DNA of 64,000 nt from Sphingomonas immobilis. Lineage in GTDB: Bacteria > Pseudomonadota > Alphaproteobacteria > Sphingomonadales > Sphingomonadaceae. The stretch's first letter is position 1. Every line of letters starts with the position of its first letter. The translations under genes were made by a program, and so were the position numbers. Below, piece by piece: positions 35,027 to 42,082 of the stretch. A model generated the notes under the pieces. The model was not told where the DNA came from. It made no database searches and saw nothing but the letters and a program-made list of their open reading frames with translations. The DNA lies in assembly GCF_030580995.1 (NCBI RefSeq), contig NZ_JAUQSZ010000003.1, forward strand, positions 248,001 through 312,000, given 5' to 3'.

Positions 35027-36619
35027 ATGGACGAGCCAATCGGCGCGCCCGTCGTTGATCCGGTGCCGCATCGCAGCGCGATCGCCCGGATTCCGACGGG
35101 CGCGAAAGTTTTTCTGATTCTGAGCGCGGCGTTGCTGCCGCTGGCGATCATCGCCTTTTTCGCGACGATACGGACGACGCAGATCGCCGACCAAGGCGCA
35201 CGCGCGGCGCTGCGCATCGCCACCGCCGAGAGTGCGCGGAAAGTCTCCATCGAGCTTGTCGGCGACATGACCGCGCTGCGGGTGGCGTTGAGCGCGCTCG
35301 ACGCCGACCCCGGCGACGCGCCGAGTTGCGCCCGCGCGACCGGCGTGTTCGCGCCGCAATCCGCTAACGGTGCGCGCTTCGTAGTCTCCGATGCGCGCGG
35401 CCAGCCGATCTGCGGCAGCGCTTTTTCCGCCGATGTCGCTCCGGCCACCCCGGCGGGTGAAGATCCGATCGCCGCGCGCGTAATCGAAGGGCGCGGCGTG
35501 ACGTTGTCGATCCGCGGTGCGAGCGGGCGGACGCGCGCCGCCGCCTTCTTCCCCGCCACTCTCCTCGCCGACGTCGCACGACCGAGCGAATTCGCGCCCG
35601 ATTACGAGGCGAAGCTGGTGCTGGGCACCGATTCGGTCTCGCTGTTCGAACTGCCCGAACGCGGCGTTCTCGACCGGCGCGAGACGATCCGGCTTGGCAT
35701 CGGCATCGGTGGCCTGGTTTTGCAGACACGCGCATCGAGCGGCGAGATCACTTCGCCGCTGCTCGTCGCGATGCTGCTGCCGATCGTGATGTGGGCCGCG
35801 GCGGCGGGCATCGCGTGGTTCATCGTCGACCGGTTGCTGATCCGCCCGCTGCGCCGCCTGCGGCGTAGCGTCGCCGCCTATGTTCCCGGTGAAGAGATCG
35901 CGCTCGATACGATCAACGTGTTGCCCGCGCAGGAGATTCGTGAGCTCGGCGACACCTTCCGCACGATCAGCCGCACTGTCGCCGAACACGAGGCCGGCCT
36001 CGCGGAGGGACTGGTGCGTCAGACGAAGCTGACGCGCGAGGTGCATCACCGCGTGAAGAACAATTTGCAGGTCATCTCCAGCCTGATCAATTTCCACGCG
36101 CGCGGCGCGAAGAGCGCGGAGGCGACCGCCGCCTATGCCTCGATCCAGCGCCGGGTCGATGCGCTCGCCGTCGTCCATCGCCATCATTTCGCGGAGCTGG
36201 AAGAGAATCGCGGCCTGTCGTTGCGCTCGGTGATCGGCGAGCTTGCGTCGAACATCCGTGCGACGGCACCTGAGGGCACTGGCAAGCTCGGCATCGCGGT
36301 GGAGGTCGCGCCGCTTCTCGCCAGCCAGGATGTTGCGATCGCGATCAGCTTTCTGATCACAGAGCTCGTCGAACTGGCGATGACCTTCAGCCCGGCGGCG
36401 CAGGTGCGCGTCTCCATACGCGATGCCGACGTGCCCGATCGCGCGGTCGTCCGCGTGGCATCCCCGGCGCTGATCGAGACGGATGACCTGCGGCAGGTGA
36501 TCACGGATCGCTACGGTCGCGTTACCGAGGGGCTCGCGCGACAGCTGCGTTCGAAGCTGCACTACGATCCGTTGGTCGGCGCCTACGAAATACAAATTCC
36601 GGTTTCGGGCCGCGACTAA
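35027..36619 (+). CDS. phyP: PhyP, degenerate HisKA_2-type histidine kinase/phosphatase acting on PhyR
   Basis: 530 residues: membrane segments at about 28-46 and 246-268 flank a periplasmic domain, then a HAMP-like linker, then a HisKA_2 dimerisation domain with H341 (REVHHRVKNNLQVISSL). The ATPase region is degenerate: where active kinases have ELxxNAxKH, this has ELVELAMTFS, lacking the N-box asparagine, and I see no clear G-boxes. In Sphingomonas strain Fr1 the gene at this position encodes PhyP, a negative regulator thought to dephosphorylate PhyR. The gene follows nepR by eight bases. Confidence 0.88.
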   Translation: MDEPIGAPVVDPVPHRSAIARIPTGAKVFLILSAALLPLAIIAFFATIRTTQIADQGARAALRIATAESARKVSIELVGDMTALRVALSALDADPGDAPSCARATGVFAPQSANGARFVVSDARGQPICGSAFSADVAPATPAGEDPIAARVIEGRGVTLSIRGASGRTRAAAFFPATLLADVARPSEFAPDYEAKLVLGTDSVSLFELPERGVLDRRETIRLGIGIGGLVLQTRASSGEITSPLLVAMLLPIVMWAAAAGIAWFIVDRLLIRPLRRLRRSVAAYVPGEEIALDTINVLPAQEIRELGDTFRTISRTVAEHEAGLAEGLVRQTKLTREVHHRVKNNLQVISSLINFHARGAKSAEATAAYASIQRRVDALAVVHRHHFAELEENRGLSLRSVIGELASNIRATAPEGTGKLGIAVEVAPLLASQDVAIAISFLITELVELAMTFSPAAQVRVSIRDADVPDRAVVRVASPALIETDDLRQVITDRYGRVTEGLARQLRSKLHYDPLVGAYEIQIPVSGRD

Positions 36620-36659
36620 TTTTTTTGAGAAAAAATATCGAAAATTTCTCGTGGGGCCG

Positions 36660-36684
36660 GGAACCACTTTGGGCAGAGGCCGTT
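36660..36684 (+). promoter_or_regulatory. EcfG promoter downstream of phyP
   Basis: GGAAC, 16 bases, CGTT, an exact match. Transcription would start near 36692 and pass a 13-bp hairpin (36737-36789) before the entericidin-like gene at 36910. It may yield both a short RNA ending at the hairpin and a longer mRNA. Confidence 0.6.
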
Positions 36685-36736
36685 CTACACTTCGGATAGT
36701 GACCTTATGCCCCCCCGCTCTCGCTATCCAAGACAT

Positions 36737-36789
36737 GGGACCGAACCTGCCGCCCTTCCCCCCCCCCCCCCGGCGCCAGGTTCGGTCCC
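36737..36789 (+). terminator. 13-bp hairpin with a 14-C homopolymer in the loop
   Basis: Perfect stem gggaccgaacctg/caggttcggtccc (36737-36749 and 36777-36789). The 27-base loop contains 14 consecutive C (36758-36771). A run of A then TTTT follows. Likely terminator or attenuator of the upstream promoter. Confidence 0.6.
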
Positions 36790-36909
36790 AAAACTTTTCA
36801 GGCTCCTGAAATCCCCCACATTTTCGATTGATCTCATAAGCCGTTGCCGATGCGGAACGGACCACCGCGTCGATCATTGATCGCCTGCAAGGCTTTCAGG
36901 AGATCCCCA

Positions 36910-37002
36910 ATGCGCAAATATATCGGACTGGTCCTCGTCGCCGGAGCGTTGCTCGTCAGCGCGTGCAACACGGTCGCCAAGACCGCTCACGACACGAAAT
37001 AA
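36910..37002 (+). CDS. Entericidin-like small lipoprotein
   Basis: 30 residues: basic start, hydrophobic stretch and lipobox VSAC with C19 (LVLVAGALLVSACN), then a short mature part TVAKTAHDTK. This is the layout of EcnA/EcnB entericidins, membrane lipopeptides often induced by stress, though the mature part is shorter than usual. The ATG has no strong ribosome site (agatcccca upstream). Preceded by an EcfG promoter match, it is probably part of the general stress regulon (inference). Confidence 0.72.
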   Translation: MRKYIGLVLVAGALLVSACNTVAKTAHDTK

Positions 37003-37020
37003 GATCGGTTCGAGCGGCGT

Positions 37021-37045
37021 GGAACAGTCTTGCCGGGCGGGCGTT
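37021..37045 (+). promoter_or_regulatory. EcfG promoter before the GCG_CRPN protein gene
   Basis: GGAAC, 16 bases, CGTT, an exact match to the consensus. The expected start near 37052 leaves a 44-base leader to the ATG at 37096, with GAGAGG as ribosome site. Confidence 0.65.
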
Positions 37046-37095
37046 CCCCAGCCACCCGAAATCGGGTCACCAGCGTAACAAACCGAGAGGTTGTC

Positions 37096-37368
37096 ATGAA
37101 CAAATTGATTCTCCTCGCGCTCGCGGCCGGTGCCGCCATCGCGACGATTCCCGTGGCGGAGGCCCGCGACGGTTGCGGCCGGGGCTTCCATCGCGGTCCG
37201 GCCGGGCATTGCCGCCCGAACGGCTATGCGCGCGGCGGTCCCGTCGTGGTCGGCGGGCCCGGCGTGTCGCTGGTTGTCGGCAACTACTATCGTGGCAGGG
37301 GCTATTGGGATGGTCGCCGCTATTACCGCGAGCGCTATCGCCATCACGGCGGCTGGCGCTATCGCTGA
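37096..37368 (+). CDS. Exported GCG_CRPN-motif protein rich in Gly, Arg and Tyr
   Basis: 90 residues. A signal peptide (MNKLILLALAAGAAIATIPVAEA) precedes DGCGRGFHRGPAGHCRPNG, the GCG...CRPN motif that NCBI uses to define a family of small alphaproteobacterial proteins. The remainder is Gly-, Tyr- and Arg-rich (RGRGYWDGRRYYRERYRHH), highly basic and probably unstructured in the periplasm or at the cell surface. No function is known. It stands behind an EcfG promoter match and before a terminator shared with tatC. Confidence 0.8.
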   Translation: MNKLILLALAAGAAIATIPVAEARDGCGRGFHRGPAGHCRPNGYARGGPVVVGGPGVSLVVGNYYRGRGYWDGRRYYRERYRHHGGWRYR

Positions 37369-37391
37369 GGCGCGCGCCTTACGAGGCTGGA

Positions 37392-37421
37392 AGGGCGGTG
37401 GTCGCAAGACCGCCGCCCTTT
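37392..37421. terminator. Bidirectional terminator between GCG_CRPN gene and tatC
   Basis: 12-bp stem agggcggtggtc/gaccgccgccct with one G-T pair and loop gcaa, followed by TTTT on the plus strand and preceded by AA. It serves the convergent tatC gene as well. Confidence 0.75.
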
Positions 37422-37431
37422 TCGTTGGCGA

Positions 37432-38208
37432 TCAGGCGGCTTCGGTCTCGGCGGAGCGCTTGCGGCGGCCGCGTTCGGTAAACCAGATCGCAATCAGCGC
37501 GAGTTCGTAGAGCGCTACCAGCGGCACCGCGAGCATGATCATCGATCCGGCATCGGGCGGCGCCAGCACCAGCGCGATAGCGAAACAGCCGACGATTGCG
37601 TAGCGACGCGCGCCGATCAGTTGCTTGCGCGTCACCAGCCCAGCCCGCTCGACCAGCATCAGCACGACCGGCAGCAGGAACGAGATGCCGAAGGCAAACA
37701 GGAACTGCATCACGAAATCGAGATATTTGTCGACCGCCGGCAGCGCCGTCTGCTGAATGCCGCCGACATTGCCCTGATAGCTGAGCAGGAAATGCAGCGC
37801 GCCGGGGATCGCAACGAAATACGCTAGGCTCGCGCCCAGGACGAACAGGAACGGCGTCGCGATGAGAAACGGCAGCAGCGCGGCCTTTTCCTTGCGGTAG
37901 AGGCCGGGTGCTACGAACTGCCAGAGCTGGTTGGCGATGATCGGGAAGGAGATCATCAGCCCGGCGAAGAACGCCACCTTGATCTGGACGAAGAACGCCT
38001 CGAACAGACCGGTGTAGTAGATCTGCTTCTGCCCGGCGGCAATCAGCGGCTGGACGAGGAAGCCGAAGATCGGCTCCGCAAAAACGAAGCAGACGACGCA
38101 CGCCAGCGCCAGCGCGCCAAGGCTGAACAGCAGGCGGCGGCGCAGCTCGACGATATGATCGAGCAGCGGCGCACGTGACGCATCGAGATCGTCGGCGGGC
38201 GCGTTCAC
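37432..38208 (-). CDS. tatC: Sec-independent translocase subunit TatC
   Basis: 258 residues, six membrane helices, binding the twin-arginine signal. Conserved features are the N-terminal LLDHIVELRRRLLFSLGALA and FAEPIFGFLVQPL, plus the loop QLWQFVAPGLYRKEKA. The GTG start overlaps the tatB stop (GTGA). Last gene of the leftward argS-to-tatC block. Confidence 0.96.
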   Translation of the reverse strand: MNAPADDLDASRAPLLDHIVELRRRLLFSLGALALACVVCFVFAEPIFGFLVQPLIAAGQKQIYYTGLFEAFFVQIKVAFFAGLMISFPIIANQLWQFVAPGLYRKEKAALLPFLIATPFLFVLGASLAYFVAIPGALHFLLSYQGNVGGIQQTALPAVDKYLDFVMQFLFAFGISFLLPVVLMLVERAGLVTRKQLIGARRYAIVGCFAIALVLAPPDAGSMIMLAVPLVALYELALIAIWFTERGRRKRSAETEAA

Positions 38209-38612
38209 GACTGCGCCTTGCCCGTATCTCCGGCCGCGGGTGCCTGTTCGGGCTCGGCGGGCGCGAGCGGGGCGGGCTCGACCGAGGGATGCGCGACCAT
38301 CACCGGCGGACCATCCTCGCTATACGGCTCGTGGCCGATATCATGCTCAATCGCGCCATTCTCTAGAGCAGGCGCCGGCGGATGCTCGCGCATGATACGC
38401 GCATTCTCCTCCGCCCACTTCTTTTCCATTTCGTGCAGCTCGGCTTCGCGCACCATCGTGTCGAAGCCGCTGCGGAACTGCCCGGCGACGCCGCGCACCT
38501 TGCCGACCCAATAGCCGGCGACGCGCATCGCCTTGGGCAGATCCTTGGGCGGAATCACGACGATCGCGACGGTGCCCAGGATCAGAAGCTCCATCGGCGC
38601 AAAATCGAACAT
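38205..38612 (-). CDS. tatB: Sec-independent translocase subunit TatB
   Basis: 135 residues: an N-terminal membrane helix starting MFDFAPMELLILGTVAIVVI, the hinge PPKDLPKAMR, an amphipathic helix and a long acidic, Pro/Ala-rich tail typical of alphaproteobacterial TatB. It forms the substrate receptor with TatC, to which it is coupled by overlap, and follows tatA by about 34 bases. Confidence 0.94.
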   Translation of the reverse strand: MFDFAPMELLILGTVAIVVIPPKDLPKAMRVAGYWVGKVRGVAGQFRSGFDTMVREAELHEMEKKWAEENARIMREHPPAPALENGAIEHDIGHEPYSEDGPPVMVAHPSVEPAPLAPAEPEQAPAAGDTGKAQS

Positions 38613-38646
38613 CGTGAAGCAGCCGCCCTAGTGCGCAAAGACCGCC

Positions 38647-38880
38647 TTAGCGGTCCTCGCCGACCTTCTCGCCCTGTGCGGTGAAGGCGGGCTCGGCCAC
38701 CTTCTTCGCTTCGATACGGCTCGGCTCGCGGGCCGGCTCGTCCTCTTCGGCCATGCCCTTCTTGAACTGCTTGATGCCCTTGGCGACATCACCCATCATG
38801 TTCGAGAAACGGCCGCCACCGAGGATCAGGATCGCGATACCGCCGAAAATCAGCCAGTGGACGAGGCTAAAACTACCCAT
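38647..38880 (-). CDS. tatA: Sec-independent translocase subunit TatA
   Basis: 77 residues: membrane helix in [20 protein letters not shown], then [23 protein letters not shown], the amphipathic helix, and a charged tail. TatA oligomers form the protein-conducting pore. I take the ATG at 38880, with GGGAGA upstream, rather than the GTG one codon earlier. Confidence 0.95.
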   Translation of the reverse strand: MGSFSLVHWLIFGGIAILILGGGRFSNMMGDVAKGIKQFKKGMAEEDEPAREPSRIEAKKVAEPAFTAQGEKVGEDR

Positions 38881-38907
38881 CACAAATCTCCCAGGAGTTG
38901 AGCCTAT

Positions 38908-39507
38908 CTAGTCGCCTTCGTCGGCGTTTGCCACCTCGTTGATGTCCGTATCTTCGAGCGCGCTTTCGAAGGCGAGATCGACCGGATCGAGCAGCCCCGC
39001 AGCCTTGAGATCGTCGATTCCCGGCAGGTCGCGCCTGCTGGCGAGGCCGAAATGCGCGAGAAACTCCGGCGTCGTCGCGTACATCAACGGCCGGCCCGGC
39101 ACCTCGCGCCGCCCGGCGGGGCGCACCCAGCCGGCTTCCATCAACACGTCGATCGTCCCCTTGGAAATCTGCACGCCGCGGATCGCCTCGATCTCCGCGC
39201 GAGTCGCGGGCTCGTGATAGGCGATGATCGCCAGCGTCTCGATGCCCGCGCGGCTGAGTTTTCGAGGCTCCTCGCGGTCGCGGCGGAGCAGGTGCGCCAT
39301 GTCGGCCGCGGTCTGGAAATGCCAGCGCTCGCCGCGCCGCACGATCTCGATGCCACGCCCGGCATACTGGCCCTGCAGAGCCTCTAGCGCAGCGCGAACG
39401 TCAGCCTCCTGCCCGAGATGTGCGCGGATCGCGTCGAGCGTCAGCGGTTCGGTTGCGGCGAACAGGATCGCCTCTACCGCGCGAGTCAGGTCGTCCGGCG
39501 GCGTCAC
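38908..39507 (-). CDS. scpB: Segregation and condensation protein ScpB
   Basis: 199 residues with the paired winged-helix domains of ScpB (AVEAILFAATEPLTLDAI at the start, IAYHEPATRAEIEAIRGV in the middle, and RPGRPLMYATTPEFLAHFGL, here VPGRPLMYATTP). It binds ScpA in the SMC condensin complex. The GTG start overlaps the scpA stop. The tail is acidic. Confidence 0.94.
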   Translation of the reverse strand: MTPPDDLTRAVEAILFAATEPLTLDAIRAHLGQEADVRAALEALQGQYAGRGIEIVRRGERWHFQTAADMAHLLRRDREEPRKLSRAGIETLAIIAYHEPATRAEIEAIRGVQISKGTIDVLMEAGWVRPAGRREVPGRPLMYATTPEFLAHFGLASRRDLPGIDDLKAAGLLDPVDLAFESALEDTDINEVANADEGD

Positions 39508-40235
39508 GAGGCTGGAACCTTGAGATACAGCGGCGCGAAGGGCGACTTCTGCTGGAGTTCGACCCGGCCTTGCCGCGCCAGTTCGAGCGCGGCGAGAAAG
39601 CTGGAGGCGAGCGCCGACTTACGGAAGATGCCGCTCGCCGCCTCGGGCAGGAAGCTCTCGATCGCGGTCCACTCGACGCTCGCGCCGACCAGCCGCGAGA
39701 CGCGCTCCAGCGCCGCCTCCAGCGTCATCACCGGGCGATCGGCGACGATGTGCATCACCGGCCGGGTGCGCGCGTTGATCCGGCCATATGCGGCGATCAG
39801 ATCGTAGATCTCCGCCTGCCACAGCGCCTTGCGCACCGTCCGCAGACCCTCGGGCGCGCCGCGCCGGAAGACGTCGCGGTCGATCCGGTCGCGCGCGATC
39901 AGCCGCGCCCCCGCCTCGCGCATCGCGTTCAGCCGTTCGAGCCGCAGTTGCAGGCGCAGCGCCAGTTCCTCGGGGCTTGGCTCGACCTCGGGATCGCGCG
40001 GCAGCAGCAGCCCCGATTTGAGGAAGGCGAGCCACGCCGCCATCACCAGATAATCCGCCGCGATCTCCAGCTTCAGCTCGCGCGCCTCCTCGATGAAGCG
40101 CAGATACTGATCGACCAGCGCGAGGATCGAAATCTCGCGCAGATCGACCTTCTGGTTGCGCGCCAGCGCCAGCAGCAGATCGAGCGGGCCCTCCCAGCCC
40201 TCGACCTCTACGGTGAGGGTATCGTCGTCGCTCAC
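39504..40235 (-). CDS. scpA: Segregation and condensation protein ScpA
   Basis: 243-residue kleisin subunit of condensin. The N-terminal helix GPLDLLLALARNQKVDLREI contacts the SMC neck and the C-terminal winged helix contacts the SMC head. The GTG start overlaps the nagZ stop (GTGA), and the stop overlaps scpB, so nagZ-scpA-scpB are translated in series. Confidence 0.94.
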   Translation of the reverse strand: MSDDDTLTVEVEGWEGPLDLLLALARNQKVDLREISILALVDQYLRFIEEARELKLEIAADYLVMAAWLAFLKSGLLLPRDPEVEPSPEELALRLQLRLERLNAMREAGARLIARDRIDRDVFRRGAPEGLRTVRKALWQAEIYDLIAAYGRINARTRPVMHIVADRPVMTLEAALERVSRLVGASVEWTAIESFLPEAASGIFRKSALASSFLAALELARQGRVELQQKSPFAPLYLKVPAS

Positions 40236-41239
40236 ACGAGCGCCAGCAAAGCGTCGCGCTTGGCGATCAGTCCGGCGAAGTCCGCCTCTTGGCGCTTGTC
40301 CGCGACGCTCGCCATCGCGCGATCGAGCCGGTCGCGCGATTGCGGCGCCATGACGTCAAGGCGGCTGACGATCTCCTCCATCTCCTCCATCCGGCCCCAG
40401 CAATCGAGCACCAGATCGCATCCCGCCGCGATCGCACCCGCCGCCTTCTCGCCCGCCGTGCCCGATAGCGCCTTCATGTCGATATCGTCGGTCATCAGCA
40501 GTCCGTCGAAACCGATCTTTCCACGGATGACATCCGCGATGACGGTCGGCGACAGCGTCGCGGGCCGCTGGTTGTCCCAAGCGTCGAACACGATGTGCGT
40601 TGTCATTCCCATCGGTGCGTCATTCAGCGCGCGGAACGGCTCGAGGTCGATCTCCAGCTCAGCCTCGCCCGCCGTCACGCGCGGCAGTTCGAGGTGGCTG
40701 TCGACGAGTGCGCGGCCATGCCCCGGCATGTGCTTGACGACGCCGACCACGCCTGCACGCGCGAGGCCCTGCAGGATTGCCCGCCCCATCGCCGCGACGC
40801 GCATCGGCTCGTGCCCCAGCGCACGGCAGGTGATGATCTCGGCGGTGTCCGCCTGCGCAACATCGACGATGGGCCAGCAATCGACGGTAATGCCGACCTC
40901 GGCAAGCATCAGGCCGGTCGCATGGGCGTTGGCGCGCGCCGCCTCGATCGCGGAGATCGGCGCGATTTCGTAGAGCGCGTCGAAGGCCGGGCCGGCGGGA
41001 AACTCAGGCCATTCGGGCCCGCGCATCCGCGCCACGCGCCCGCCCTCCTGGTCGATCAGGATCGGCAGGTCGTCACGGCCCGTCATCGCGCGGAGATCGT
41101 CGGTCAGCGCGCGGACCTGCGCGCGCGTCTCGATATTGCGCCCGAACAGGATGTAGCCGGCGGGCTCGGCCGCCGTGAAGAACGCGCGTTCGTCAGGGGT
41201 GATGGCGGGGCCGGAGAGGCCGAAGATGACGGGCTTCAT
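40232..41239 (-). CDS. nagZ: Beta-N-acetylhexosaminidase NagZ (peptidoglycan recycling)
   Basis: 335-residue family 3 glycoside hydrolase removing N-acetylglucosamine from muropeptides in the cytoplasm. The NagZ motif KHMPGHG at 169-175 carries the catalytic histidine, and DDIDMKAL contains the nucleophile aspartate. LIDQEGGRVARMRG near 61-74 binds substrate. Products can induce AmpC-type beta-lactamases in other bacteria. The neighbouring SPOR gene also belongs to peptidoglycan biology. Confidence 0.94.
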   Translation of the reverse strand: MKPVIFGLSGPAITPDERAFFTAAEPAGYILFGRNIETRAQVRALTDDLRAMTGRDDLPILIDQEGGRVARMRGPEWPEFPAGPAFDALYEIAPISAIEAARANAHATGLMLAEVGITVDCWPIVDVAQADTAEIITCRALGHEPMRVAAMGRAILQGLARAGVVGVVKHMPGHGRALVDSHLELPRVTAGEAELEIDLEPFRALNDAPMGMTTHIVFDAWDNQRPATLSPTVIADVIRGKIGFDGLLMTDDIDMKALSGTAGEKAAGAIAAGCDLVLDCWGRMEEMEEIVSRLDVMAPQSRDRLDRAMASVADKRQEADFAGLIAKRDALLALV

Positions 41240-41278
41240 GGGAGCGGCATATCAGTGGGTCAACCCAACGCAAAACCG

Positions 41279-41353
41279 TTCTCCCGCGAAAGCGGGAGTC
41301 CAGTCACGAACGCTGCGCTGCTTGGCTCTGGGCCCCCGCTTTCGCGGGGGAAT
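41279..41353. repeat. Inverted repeat with CCCGCGAAAGCGGG palindromes
   Basis: Two short palindromes, ctcccgcgaaagcgggag at 41281 and cccccgctttcgcggggg near 41333, separated by about 35 bases, between nagZ and the SPOR gene. The outer halves pair with each other. It resembles dispersed extragenic repeats found in sphingomonads and differs from the other REP-like family of this window. Confidence 0.6.
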
Positions 41354-41362
41354 AGGTTGCGC

Positions 41363-42082
41363 TCAATCCTTTGCGACGAAACAGGCCTCGCCCGCGACCT
41401 TCATCTTGCCGCACAGTTCGCTCGCCTGCCCTGCGCTTCCGGCGTTGACGCGCAGGCGGTAGGTCGTGTGGCCGTTGACCTGCGCCGCCTGCACCGACTT
41501 GCCGAGCGAGGCGAGATAGATCAGCCGCTTCGAAATCTTGCCCCAGGCTTCGTTCGCCGCAGCCTCGGTCGGGAACGATCCGATCTGGACGAGCGCACCG
41601 CCGGACGTGCCCGACGCGATCGATGGGGTTGCCGTCTTCGCGGCGAGCTTGCCCGACGAGGGCGGCAGCGCGACGACGGCCTTGCTGGCGCCGGCACCTT
41701 CGGTCGTCGCGGGAGCCGCCTTGTGACCGGTGATCGGTGCCTCTGGCACACCCTTCAGATTGATCGATGCGTTCCCGTTGTGGGTGCCGTTGCTGGTGGC
41801 GATGGCGGTATCGCCTTCACCCTCGACCTTCATGCCGCCCGGCTCGTTGGGCTTGACCTTATAGTCGCCCTCCTGCGCAGCGATCATCGCGCCGTTGCCG
41901 TCCATGCCGGGGCCGGCGCGGAAATACTGGTAGCCGAAGATCGCCGCCGCCACGACCGCGAGCAGGCCGATGACGATGCCGACCACGGTCAGCGTCGAGG
42001 GGCCTTCGCGGTAATCGTCGTCGGCGGTTTCCAGCCAGGGCAGCCGATCGTCATCGGGGCCATCGGTCTCTACGCTACTCAT
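41363..42082 (-). CDS. SPOR domain-containing single-pass membrane protein
   Basis: 239 residues: cytoplasmic N-terminus of about 40 residues, one membrane helix (TLTVVGIVIGLLAVVAAAIFGY), a long periplasmic linker and a C-terminal SPOR domain (ALVQIGSFPTEAAANEAWG, then TTYRLRVNAGS). SPOR domains bind denuded glycan strands at division septa. The ATG overlaps the argS stop by one base. Linkage with nagZ and condensin genes is conserved in sphingomonads. Confidence 0.9.
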   Translation of the reverse strand: MSSVETDGPDDDRLPWLETADDDYREGPSTLTVVGIVIGLLAVVAAAIFGYQYFRAGPGMDGNGAMIAAQEGDYKVKPNEPGGMKVEGEGDTAIATSNGTHNGNASINLKGVPEAPITGHKAAPATTEGAGASKAVVALPPSSGKLAAKTATPSIASGTSGGALVQIGSFPTEAAANEAWGKISKRLIYLASLGKSVQAAQVNGHTTYRLRVNAGSAGQASELCGKMKVAGEACFVAKD

